This document shows, in pieces, positions 18,701-26,166 of a stretch of 64,000 nt of DNA. This stretch comes from Roseomonas sp. (lineage in GTDB: Bacteria; Pseudomonadota; Alphaproteobacteria; Acetobacterales; Acetobacteraceae), in NCBI GenBank assembly GCA_020249775.1, contig JADCFA010000002.1, positions 186,001-250,000 on the forward strand. Direction: 5' to 3'. Each line of letters starts with the position of its first letter. Within the stretch, counting starts at the first letter, position 1. A program made the translations under genes and the position numbers. The notes beneath the pieces were generated by a model. The model was given only the letters and a program-made list of their open reading frames with translations, searched no databases and was not told the origin of the DNA.

Positions 18701-19287
18701 TTGCGCCCTCTGCTTTGCCTGGTGAACAGGAAACCCCCGCCGCCGCACCGCGCCCGGCGCAAGACCCGCGTGGGCTGCGTTTCCGGCGCGGGCGTTTGGT
18801 GCATGCGCTGCTGCAAAGCCTGCCCGAACATCCTGAGGCAGGGTGGGAAGAACTCTCGCGCCGCTTCCTCGCACGCCGCGCGCCCGGACTTTCAGCGGCG
18901 GAACAGGAGGCCACCTTGCAGGAGGTTTTGGACCTGCTGCGCCAGGGTTGGATGCGCGAAGCCCTTGGCGCCGGCAGCCTGGCGGAGGCGCCCTTGGCGG
19001 GAGAGGTCAATGGCCGGCTGATCGCGGGCCAGGTGGACCGGCTGAAGATAGAAGCTGATCGCGTGCTGGTGCTGGATTACAAGACTAATCGCCCACCACC
19101 GGAACGGGTGGCGGATGTCGCACCGCTTTATCTGCGGCAAATGGCAGCCTATCGCGCGCTGCTGCGCGCGGCCTTTCCGGGGCGTGTTGTTGAATGCGCC
19201 TTGGTCTGGACTTACGGCGCGCGGTTTATGGCTTTGCCGGATGCGGTGCTTGATCCGCATGCGCCGGGGGGTGCAGTGGGGGGATAG
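15778..19287 (+). CDS. addA: Double-strand break repair helicase-nuclease AddA
   Basis: UvrD-type helicase with a C-terminal nuclease, about 1169 residues. Walker A is ASAGSGKTKLLTDRL (near 15852-15880), motif II is LLDEAQDSNPEQW (near 16970), motif III GDQKQSIYAFQGAD, and motif V/VI regions are MTVHGAKGLQAPIV and LLYVALTRAEDRL. The nuclease motif is VLDYKTNRPP (near 19075). It works with AddB to unwind and degrade broken ends. ATG 15778 is chosen over a GTG/ATG start inside addB at 15751. Last gene of the tsaE-addA run; degraded mobile DNA follows. Confidence 0.95.
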   Translation: MSEARQRAEDAQNLAAAPTASAWVEASAGSGKTKLLTDRLLRLLLAGVPPGRMLCLTFTKAAAAEMATRLALRLGEWVVADDAKLAEILQKLTGHAPGREGLAAARQLFADVLEQPGGMRISTLHGFAQSLLRGFPLEAGLAPQFAVMQEQDGRALLARERDALLAGGVARDALAVLAKHQAPTRFAEVMGDMAAASAKLLDAEQKRHGMAGLRAALARKLGLSQGRMEEAEILAEIAAPDQEAALWQAAETLKGGSTTDQKLANAMLQWLALDHAARAEAYAEWHDVFFTDKGSIRKKYATKSIPASRQADIQQLMEDEAARLQVLDQDHAAARVLAASMALFALGMPVLRRYQMAKENAGLLDYDDLIRGASKLLKNPGSAWVLFKLDDGLDHILLDEAQDSNPEQWDIVRALTGEFFAGLGARDEQRSIFAVGDQKQSIYAFQGADAAGFVREKRHYESMVRGAQQEFRAVPLDVSFRSTEPVLALVDAVFAAAPARDGVSPDAQLQHYADRAGHAGSVELWPILQVDKAPPPPDWEPPEKAVDAEGAAPRLAAAIARRIAQMLKHETLPARVEQGKEASQPAGRPIRAGDILVLLRGRKRGGFAPALVRELKNLSIPVGGIDRMVLANELPVQDMLALAAWLLLPDDDLNLAALLKSPLVGLDEPQLFTLAQPRQASLHAALMAHRGSTSDFGRVADWLAAQAAQLDFITPYGLFADALGAPGPLDPRAGRARMLARLGPDAGDPLDELLNAALEHEKLNPPSLQGFVHWLRQGGAEVKREAEAAGNVVRIMTVHGAKGLQAPIVILPDTTGKGQDRKTLRWFEDGDEALPVWAPQVKGFEAPALTAQRQADQAREAEEEHRLLYVALTRAEDRLIICGWNGAQKLSPGCWYDLVAQGFARVPDVQACAFDPASLGAPTDAFGAEPKLLRLNAPQTEPPRVEDTVAASAAEARPHAWAWQKLAEEAPAGSLAPSALPGEQETPAAAPRPAQDPRGLRFRRGRLVHALLQSLPEHPEAGWEELSRRFLARRAPGLSAAEQEATLQEVLDLLRQGWMREALGAGSLAEAPLAGEVNGRLIAGQVDRLKIEADRVLVLDYKTNRPPPERVADVAPLYLRQMAAYRALLRAAFPGRVVECALVWTYGARFMALPDAVLDPHAPGGAVGG

Positions 19288-20235
19288 AGGTCCAGACGCG
19301 CACTTTGGCTGATAGGGTGACGCGCATATTATATTGAGGAATTCTTGCAGATGCGCGTCATCTGTCGGGCGCGACAGTATCGCAGTAAAACACGCCGCTT
19401 GATGAAGAGATTGGCGAGAGCACAGATAACCTCAAATCGCATCCTATTCTTCGCCAAGCCCCGATAGCGGACATGGTTCATGCATATTGGCCGAGGTCAC
19501 CTCAGTGGCATGGATCATCTTTTCCTTACTTTCGACGCCGATTTCACCTTCGCATCCATGATTGTCCCCGGGCCTATCCTGATGCCCTTGGATTTCAGGT
19601 GATTGTTGATGGCTGTGGGCCTCAATTTATTCAGCCCATTTGGCCTCAATCAGAAGGCAGAACTTCCTTGTCGATGTCTCGTCTGGTGGCGGCGCCAAAG
19701 CTTTCGCATTACCGGCATTGTCCATTCGCCGGAATTCATTTTCACGTCGCGCACCGGCATTCCGCTGCCGGATAATCGCTGCTTTTTGATTCTCTGGGGC
19801 AATCAAGACGCCGTGGCGCGCGCCTTCGATATTGGTGCCAGTGACCGCGCTGGCCCGGCGCGGCCCGGGCTTGGCGATCCTTACCAGCCAGGACGGTATC
19901 GCCAGGGAACGCGCCGTTTCCCTTGAACAGCGCGGGGCGCGTCATGCGGTGGTGGCTTCGGGTCTTTCCCCGGTGATCGGGAGGTGCTGTTCCCCCGGAG
20001 CAGCCTGCGAGAGGGCCAGCGGATTACCCCAGCGCCTTAGCCCTTGATCCCCAAAGGTTATCCCCGAAGCAAGGGAACCGGCGGCGGTTGGGTGGACCAC
20101 CCGCCCGCACAAAAGGCGCCGCGCGCCGTGAATCTGCTTGTAAGCGCGCCTTAAATTAAATAAAGGCCATTTTTCGGCCATTTGTTCCCTATTGGGCGGG
20201 CAGTGGGCCGGAGGCAGACAACAGGGAGACAGAAA
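19288..20235. other. Gene-poor interval of about 950 bp with decayed mobile DNA
   Basis: No gene here convinces me. 19329-19496 is an IS5-type transposase tail, listed separately. From about 19500 to 20040 there are several short overlapping frames with no motif I recognise. The segment RITGIVHSPEFIFTSRTG, in the frame around 19700-19760, reads protein-like but is quickly lost, which fits a pseudogene of unknown origin. At 20165-20183 an 8-bp direct repeat (GGCCATTT) is separated by TTC, in the leader of the next gene. Confidence 0.6.
19329..19496 (-). mobile_element. IS5-family transposase remnant (C-terminal about 55 codons)
   Basis: Read on the minus strand this interval encodes PICMNHVRYRGLAKNRMRF and then ICALANLFIKRRVL, ending in TAA at 19331-19329. 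VRYRGLAKN...ALANL is the conserved C-terminal end of IS5-type DDE transposases. A stop codon at 19499-19497 cuts the frame, and no upstream catalytic region or flanking inverted repeats were found. It is therefore a dead fragment left downstream of addA. Confidence 0.75.
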
Positions 20236-20709
20236 ATGATCGAACAACTCAAGGGCAAGTCCGATAGCGTTGAAATGGGCCTTCTCCTGGCTGGCATGGC
20301 GGCTGTGCTTGTGGCCTATTTCCTGCCGGCGGTGACCTTTTCCGGCCAGCGCGGCGCGGCGGTTTATGGGCTTTCCATCTTCAGCAAGCTCCCGATCATG
20401 AGCGCGCTTGCCTTCTTGGGCATGGCGGCGGCTTTGGCCACGCGGGTTATCCCTTCCGTCGAGAAATATGCCGAACAGGCGGCGGTGATCGCCATTCTGC
20501 TGGTTCTGGCGCCCGCCCTGCTCGGCTTCATGATGGCGCTTGATCCCTGGACGGGTCTGCGCCAGACCATGCTGAAAATGGCCAATGCCCGCACGGTCAA
20601 GGTGGACCCGAGCTTTGCCTATATTCCGCTTTTCGCTGGCGCCACCATGATGGGCTTCTCACTGCGCCGGCGCATGCGCCGCCTTTCTCAGGCCGCCGTC
20701 GCGGCCTGA
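20236..20709 (+). CDS. Hypothetical inner-membrane protein
   Basis: A 157-residue protein with about four predicted membrane segments (GLLLAGMAAVLVAYFLPAV, LPIMSALAFLGMAAALA, AAVIAILLVLAPALLGFMM, FAYIPLFAGATMMGF) and a basic C-terminus RRRMRRLSQ. ATG 20236 follows AGGGAGAC. I do not recognise the family. It lies just upstream of the ten-gene transport block but is separated from it by 122 bp that contain an inverted repeat, so membership in that operon is uncertain. Confidence 0.7.
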   Translation: MIEQLKGKSDSVEMGLLLAGMAAVLVAYFLPAVTFSGQRGAAVYGLSIFSKLPIMSALAFLGMAAALATRVIPSVEKYAEQAAVIAILLVLAPALLGFMMALDPWTGLRQTMLKMANARTVKVDPSFAYIPLFAGATMMGFSLRRRMRRLSQAAVAA

Positions 20710-20763
20710 AGCATCATCCTCAATACTTGTGGCATGAGGCCTCCCGAGTCATCACGCCATAGA

Positions 20764-20789
20764 TTGGCAAGCGCTCTCCCTCTTGCCAA
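20764..20789. repeat. 8-bp perfect inverted repeat upstream of the binding-protein triplet
   Basis: TTGGCAAG at 20764-20771 and CTTGCCAA at 20782-20789 are perfect reverse complements separated by 10 bases. The element sits 42-68 bp before the ATG of the first binding-protein gene and about 55 bp after the membrane-protein stop. No T-tract follows, so a factor-independent terminator is unlikely. A repressor operator, or an RNA hairpin in the leader, is possible. Confidence 0.5.
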
Positions 20790-20831
20790 AAGGCCGTCAT
20801 AAAAGCGTCACATAAACTGAGGGAGTTTCAC

Positions 20832-21863
20832 ATGTTCACCAGAAAACTGGCTTTGGCGGCGATGGCGCTCGGCGTGCTCGGATTCGGGCACACCGCGGCA
20901 GCGCAGGGGTCATTGAACCTTTATTGCTCGGTGCAGAATGAATGGTGCCAGGCGATTGTCACCAATTTCCAGCGTGATACGGGCATTCGGGTGAATATGA
21001 CGCAGCGCGGTTCGGGTGAGAGCCTGGCCGCCATTCGCGCTGAGGCGCAGAACCCACGCGCCGATGTCTGGTTTGGCGGCACAGGCGACCCGCATCTGGC
21101 GGCGGGCGAGGAAAACCTGACCCAGGCTTATGAAAGCCCCAATAACGCTGAATTGCAGCCTTGGGCAGTGACGCAATGGCGCCAATCCCAGCAGCGCACC
21201 ATTGGCGTTTACGCGGGCGCGATCGGCTTTGGCATCAATACGGAATTGCTGGCGCGTAAGAATATCGCCGCTCCCGCCTGCTGGGCGGATCTGCTGGATG
21301 CGCGCTTCAAGGGCGAAATCCAGATGGCCAATCCGAATTCATCGGGCACGGCCTATGTGGTGATTGCCACATTGGTGCAGTTGATGGGTGAAGACCCCGC
21401 CTTTGATTTCATGCGTCGCCTGCACCCGAATATCAACGCCTATGCGCGTTCTGGCACGGGGCCCATCAAGGCCGTGGCACGTGGTGAAACCGGTGTGTCG
21501 CTTTCCTTTGTCCATGACGCTGTAACTGAACGCAATGCCGGTTTCCCCGTGGCCTATGCGACACCTTGCGAAGGCACGGGCTATGAAATCGGTTCCATGT
21601 CCATCATTCGTGGCGCGCGCAATTTGCCGCAGGCGCGGCGCTTTTATGATTGGGCGCTGACTGAAGGGGCGCAGCGCCTTGGCTTTGAAGCGGGCGGGCA
21701 ATTGCAGACGCCATCCAACCGCAATGCACCGCTGCCGCCCAATGCGCCGGATCTCTCGAAAATTCGGCTTATTGACTATGATTTCGCGAAGTTTGGCCAG
21801 GCGGCGGAACGGCGCCGGTTGATTGCGCGCTGGGATCGCGACATCGGCGCCCTGCCGCGCTGA
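20832..21863 (+). CDS. ABC transporter substrate-binding protein, FbpA/AfuA-like (copy 1 of 3)
   Basis: Periplasmic binding protein of 343 residues with a signal peptide ending near HTAAAQ, then GSLNLYCSVQNEWCQAIV. Family blocks include DVWFGGTGDPHLAAGEENL, IQMANPNSSGTAYVV, SLSFVHDAVTER and CEGTGYEIGSMSIIRGARN. This group covers ferric-ion binders (FbpA, FutA, AfuA) and 2-aminoethylphosphonate binders (AepX/PhnS type). The ligand cannot be fixed by eye. First of three tandem paralogues feeding one permease and one ATPase; 20 bp separates it from copy 2. Confidence 0.9.
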   Translation: MFTRKLALAAMALGVLGFGHTAAAQGSLNLYCSVQNEWCQAIVTNFQRDTGIRVNMTQRGSGESLAAIRAEAQNPRADVWFGGTGDPHLAAGEENLTQAYESPNNAELQPWAVTQWRQSQQRTIGVYAGAIGFGINTELLARKNIAAPACWADLLDARFKGEIQMANPNSSGTAYVVIATLVQLMGEDPAFDFMRRLHPNINAYARSGTGPIKAVARGETGVSLSFVHDAVTERNAGFPVAYATPCEGTGYEIGSMSIIRGARNLPQARRFYDWALTEGAQRLGFEAGGQLQTPSNRNAPLPPNAPDLSKIRLIDYDFAKFGQAAERRRLIARWDRDIGALPR

Positions 21864-21883
21864 AGCAACGGGAACCGCGCGCC

Positions 21884-22909
21884 ATGAAAAAGCCTCTTTG
21901 CCTGCTGGCCGGATTCACTGCCCTGGCCTTGTCCGCACTGCCTGCCGCAGCGCAGGGCAGCCTGAATATGCTCTGCGCGCCCGCCGCCGATTGGTGTGAG
22001 GCGATTGCCGCCGCCTTTCAGCGCGATACCGGTATTCGGGTAGCGATGGCGCGCAAATCAACCGGCGAGATCCTCGCGCAAATCCGGGCCGAGGCGCAGA
22101 ACCCGCGCACCGATATTTGGTTTGGCGCATCGGCCGAGGCGCATTTCTCCGCCGCTGAGGGTAATCTGCTGCAAGCCTATACTTCGCCCAATATGGCAGG
22201 GCTGCATGATTGGGCGAAGCGCGTGCATGCCATGGCGGGTGAGCGCTGCGTTGGCGTTTCATCGGGCGCGATTGGCCTTGCCTGGAACCGCGAATTGATG
22301 GCGCGCAAGAACCTGCCGCTGCCGCAAAGCTGGGCGGATATGCTGAACCCTGCCTATCGCGGCGAAATCCAATTGCCCAATCCGAATTCTTCCGGCACCG
22401 CCTATACGATTATCGCCGGGCTGATCCAGCTTTGGGATGAGGACCGCGCCTTTGATTATCTGCGCCGACTGCATCCGAATGTGAATGCCTATACGCGTTC
22501 AGGTGCGGCGCCCATGCAGGCAGTATCCCGCGGCGAAACGGCGCTTGCGGTCAGCTTCAATATGGAAGTGGCTTCCATGCAGCAGGCGGGCTTTCCCATT
22601 GATCTTGTCTATCCATCGGAAGGCACATCCTACGAAGTTGCCTGCATGTCCATCATTCGTGGTGCGCGCAACCTGCCGCAGGCGCGGCGCTTTTATGATT
22701 GGTATCTGACGCCAGCGGCAATGGATATCGGGCCCAAGGTCAATCAATGGCATGTGCCGGCCCATAAGGATGCCACGCCCGATCCACGCATTCCGGACCT
22801 CAGCCAGGTGAAGCTGATTGATTATGATTTCGCGGCCTTTGGGGAGAGCAATCGGCGCCGCCATATCCTGCAACGTTGGGAGAGAGAGATCGGTTCGCTG
22901 CCGCGCTGA
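21884..22909 (+). CDS. ABC transporter substrate-binding protein, FbpA/AfuA-like (copy 2 of 3, divergent)
   Basis: Binding protein of 341 residues with a signal peptide (LALSALPAAAQ) and the same backbone as copies 1 and 3 but altered blocks. WFGASAEAH replaces WFGGTGDPH, LPNPNSSGTAY replaces MANPNSSGTAY, AVSFNMEVAS replaces SLSFVHDAV, and PSEGTSYEVACMSII replaces PCEGTGYEIGSMSII. The changes lie in segments that line the cleft in this fold, so a different ligand is plausible (inference). An ATG follows GGGAACCGCGCGCC; the ribosome site is weak, consistent with coupling to copy 1. Confidence 0.9.
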   Translation: MKKPLCLLAGFTALALSALPAAAQGSLNMLCAPAADWCEAIAAAFQRDTGIRVAMARKSTGEILAQIRAEAQNPRTDIWFGASAEAHFSAAEGNLLQAYTSPNMAGLHDWAKRVHAMAGERCVGVSSGAIGLAWNRELMARKNLPLPQSWADMLNPAYRGEIQLPNPNSSGTAYTIIAGLIQLWDEDRAFDYLRRLHPNVNAYTRSGAAPMQAVSRGETALAVSFNMEVASMQQAGFPIDLVYPSEGTSYEVACMSIIRGARNLPQARRFYDWYLTPAAMDIGPKVNQWHVPAHKDATPDPRIPDLSQVKLIDYDFAAFGESNRRRHILQRWEREIGSLPR

Positions 22910-22921
22910 GAATTTCTGGAG

Positions 22922-23953
22922 ATGAAAATGATAAAGCGCGTTTTGGGTTTTGCTGCCGCTTTTCTTCTTGGCGCAACAGGGCCGGTATGGGCGCAGGGCA
23001 GTCTTAATCTCTATTGTTCCGCGACCATCGAATGGTGCCAGCCCATCGCGCGCGGTTTTGAGCGGGAAACCGGCATCCGTGTGACACTCGCGCAAAAATC
23101 CACGGGCGAAATGCTGGCACAGCTGCGGGCCGAGGCGCGCAATCCGCGCGGTGATGTCTGGTGGGGCGGCACAGGCGATCCGCATGTCGCCGCTGGTGAG
23201 GAAGGGCTGACGCAAGCCCATGAAAGCCCGCGTATCGCCGAATTGCATGATTGGGCGCAGGCGCAATGGCGCCAGACTGAAGGGCGCACCGTTGGCGTGT
23301 ACGCAAGTGTGCTGGGCTTCGGCTTCAATACGGAATTACTGACCCGCAAGAACCTGCCCGCGCCGGCCTGCTGGGCGGATTTGCTGCGACCCGAATATCG
23401 CGGCGAAATCCAGATGGCCAATCCGAATAGCTCTGGCACCGCCTATATCGTTGTTGCGACGCTGGTGCAGATGATGGGCGAAGACCCAGCCTTTGATTTT
23501 CTGCGCCGGCTGCATGGCAGCATCAATGCCTATCCGCGGTCTGGCACGGCGCCCATTACGGCGGTGGCGCGTGGTGAAACGGCGTTGTCCATTTCCTTTG
23601 TGCATAACGCGGCCGAAGAACGCGCGGCGGGTTTTCCGGTGGGGCATGCCGTTCCTTGCGAAGGCACGGGTTATGAAATCGGGTCCATGTCCATCATCAA
23701 GGGCGCGCGCAATATGGCGGCAGCGCAGCGCTTTTATCATTGGGCACTATCGGCTGAAGCGCAGCTTGCGGCTTCCCAGGAAGCGAAGAAGCTGCAAACC
23801 ATGGCCAATCGCCGCGTGCCGCTAACCGATGGCGCGCCAAACATGGCAACCGCACGCATCATTGATTACGACAATGCGCGCTTTGGCGCGAGCACAGAAC
23901 GCCGTCGCCTTTTGGCACGTTGGGATAGGGAGGTCGGCGCGCTCCCGCGCTGA
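22922..23953 (+). CDS. ABC transporter substrate-binding protein, FbpA/AfuA-like (copy 3 of 3)
   Basis: Binding protein of 343 residues with a signal peptide ending TGPVWAQ, followed by GSLNLYCSATIEWCQPIA. It is much closer to copy 1 than copy 2 is, sharing GGTGDPHVAAGEEGLTQAHES, IQMANPNSSGTAYIVVATLVQ and PCEGTGYEIGSMSIIKGARN. This points to tandem duplication with copy 2 diverging. It starts 12 bp after copy 2 and ends 11 bp before the permease ATG, so the triplet and the transporter are one operon. Confidence 0.9.
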   Translation: MKMIKRVLGFAAAFLLGATGPVWAQGSLNLYCSATIEWCQPIARGFERETGIRVTLAQKSTGEMLAQLRAEARNPRGDVWWGGTGDPHVAAGEEGLTQAHESPRIAELHDWAQAQWRQTEGRTVGVYASVLGFGFNTELLTRKNLPAPACWADLLRPEYRGEIQMANPNSSGTAYIVVATLVQMMGEDPAFDFLRRLHGSINAYPRSGTAPITAVARGETALSISFVHNAAEERAAGFPVGHAVPCEGTGYEIGSMSIIKGARNMAAAQRFYHWALSAEAQLAASQEAKKLQTMANRRVPLTDGAPNMATARIIDYDNARFGASTERRRLLARWDREVGALPR

Positions 23954-23964
23954 GGCCCTGGGCA

Positions 23965-26166
23965 ATGTTCTTCGGCAGCAGCTTTTTTTTCTGGGTGATC
24001 GCTGCCTTGGGCACGCTGATCCTGCCTTGGCATATGCAGCAGGATGGCGTCAGTCTTGCGACAGTGATCGGCCTTGGCGCCCAAGATTCGGAAGCCGCAT
24101 CCGCCTTTTGGCAGGCGCTTAATTTTGGCCGCTTCTGGTTTTGGCCAATCGTCATCGCCTTGGCTTTGGCGCTGCCCGGCGCGCTGCCCTTTGCCAATGC
24201 ACGGATGCGCGGGCGCCTGCTGATCATGGCGGGCAGCTTTGGCCTGCTTGCCATCATCGCGCAGGGCTTCGCGATTGGTATTCAAGGTTGGAATTACCCC
24301 TTTCTTGAAGCGGCCTTTGGTGAATTGCCGGATCGGCAATTCGGCATGGGGCTTGGCGGGACGCTCAGCTTTTTCGGCTTTCTGGTGTTGCTGACGGATG
24401 GCCTGGCGCTACGTGGCTATTTCAAGGGGGATCGCTTCATCTCCGGCGCGGTTGGCGTGCTGATCGCCTGCATTGTGATTTTCACCGCCTGGCCGGTCAC
24501 CACCATCCTCACGCAAATCTTCACACCGCAGGGTGAGCTTGGTGTCGAGGATGCCATGGCGGCGCGGCTGTTTGACCGCAAGATTTGGGGGCTCGCTTGC
24601 GTTACCTCCACAGTGAATTGCGGTGTCTTTTGGAATACGCTGGTGCTGGCGACCTCCACGGCCACGGCGGCAACCTTGCTTGGGCTTTGCTTCGCGCTGA
24701 TTGTGACACGCACCAGCTTCCCCGCGCGCCGTGCCTTGCGGTTGCTGACGGTGCTGCCCATCATCACGCCGCCTTTCGTCATTGGCCTGGGGCTGATCCT
24801 GATTTTCGGCCGTTCGGGTGTTGTGAACCAATTGGCCGATAGCCTGTTCGGGTTGCAACTTGGCCGTTGGATTTATGGCTATGATGGCGTGTTGCTGGCG
24901 CAGGTTTTCTCCTTCACGCCGACCGCCTTTCTGGTGCTGATTGGCGTGGTTGAAGGCATTTTGCCGGCCATGGAGGAAGCATCCTCCACGCTCCGCGCAA
25001 GCCGCATGCGCACCTTCCGCGCCGTATCGCTGCCCCTGATGCTGCCGGGTATCGCCAATGCCTGGTTGGTGGTTTTTGTTGAAAGCCTGGCGGATTTCGG
25101 CAACCCGATTGTGCTCGGTGGGTCCTTTGGCGTGCTGTCCACCGAGATTTTCTTTGCCGTCGTCGGCGCGCAGCAGGATTTCGGCCGCGCTGCGGTGCTG
25201 GCCGCCATCATGCTTGTGATCGCGCTATGCGCCTTCATCATCCAGCGCGCGGTGATTGGTAGCCGATCCTATGTCTCGTTAACAGGGAAGGGCGATGTCG
25301 GGCTGCCGACACCGCTGCCAACCCCGGTGCGGCGCATCGCCTATGCCATTGCGCTGCCTTGGGCGTTGCTCACGGTCACGGTTTACACTATGGCGCTAGC
25401 GGGCGGTTTCGTGCGTGTCTGGGGACGGGATTGGACGCCCACTTTCTCGCATTTCCAGCGCGCCTTTGCGCTGGAATGGAGCCCCGCGGGTGCGTTGATT
25501 TTCTCAGGCGGCGCCTGGCATTCGCTGTTCACCACCATCAAGCTTGCCGCCATCGCAGCACCGATTACGGCGGCACTTGGGTTGCTTGCGGCCTGGGTGC
25601 TGTCACGCCAGCGTTTTGTCGGGCGCACCGCCTTGGAATTCGCGCTGATGCTGACCTTCGCCGTGCCCGGGACCGTGATCGGCGTTGCCTATATCCTCAC
25701 CTATAATCTGCCGCCCCTTGAAATCACCGGCACGGCGATGATCCTGGTGGCCTGCTTTGTCTTCCGCAATTTGCCGGTTGGGGTGCGTTCCGGCGTCGCG
25801 GCCATGAGCCAATTGGACAAATCCCTGGATGAGGCTGCGGTGACGTTGCGCGCTTCCACTTTCCGCAGCCTGCGCACCGTGGTGTTGCCCTTACTCAAGC
25901 CGGCCATTGTCACCGCACTCGTCTACGCTTTTGTGCGCGCCATGACCACGGTTTCCGCCGTGATCTTCCTGGTCTCAGCGCAATATGAAATGGCGACGGT
26001 CTTCATCATCAACCGCGTCATCAATGGCGATTATGGGCTGGCCATCGCCTATTCCAGCGCGCTGATTGTGCTGATGATGGCAGCGATTGGCCTGATCAAT
26101 CTGCTGGTCGGCAGCCGGCGTCTTGGCCGGCGCCAGGCCGCCGCACCGATAGGAGGGCGCGCATAG
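23965..26166 (+). CDS. ABC transporter permease, two fused MetI domains (FbpB type) with N-terminal extension
   Basis: A 733-residue inner-membrane protein. Two permease cores are present, each with an EAA loop: EEASSTLRASRMRTFRAVSL in the first half and LDEAAVTLRASTFRSLRTVV in the second, which dock to the ATPase. FbpB-type permeases are commonly about 500-560 residues. Here roughly 200 extra N-terminal residues carry about five further hydrophobic segments. One polypeptide supplies both transmembrane halves. Its TAG overlaps the ATPase GTG by one base. Confidence 0.9.
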   Translation: MFFGSSFFFWVIAALGTLILPWHMQQDGVSLATVIGLGAQDSEAASAFWQALNFGRFWFWPIVIALALALPGALPFANARMRGRLLIMAGSFGLLAIIAQGFAIGIQGWNYPFLEAAFGELPDRQFGMGLGGTLSFFGFLVLLTDGLALRGYFKGDRFISGAVGVLIACIVIFTAWPVTTILTQIFTPQGELGVEDAMAARLFDRKIWGLACVTSTVNCGVFWNTLVLATSTATAATLLGLCFALIVTRTSFPARRALRLLTVLPIITPPFVIGLGLILIFGRSGVVNQLADSLFGLQLGRWIYGYDGVLLAQVFSFTPTAFLVLIGVVEGILPAMEEASSTLRASRMRTFRAVSLPLMLPGIANAWLVVFVESLADFGNPIVLGGSFGVLSTEIFFAVVGAQQDFGRAAVLAAIMLVIALCAFIIQRAVIGSRSYVSLTGKGDVGLPTPLPTPVRRIAYAIALPWALLTVTVYTMALAGGFVRVWGRDWTPTFSHFQRAFALEWSPAGALIFSGGAWHSLFTTIKLAAIAAPITAALGLLAAWVLSRQRFVGRTALEFALMLTFAVPGTVIGVAYILTYNLPPLEITGTAMILVACFVFRNLPVGVRSGVAAMSQLDKSLDEAAVTLRASTFRSLRTVVLPLLKPAIVTALVYAFVRAMTTVSAVIFLVSAQYEMATVFIINRVINGDYGLAIAYSSALIVLMMAAIGLINLLVGSRRLGRRQAAAPIGGRA

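Noticed and set aside
19603-19926. 107-codon plus-strand frame downstream of addA
   Set aside because: No family resemblance, no ribosome site, and overlapping alternative frames of equal quality; described only as part of a decayed interval.
20165-20183. GGCCATTT direct repeat as a possible operator
   Set aside because: Only 8 bp twice in a short AT-rich leader; too weak to call a regulatory site.
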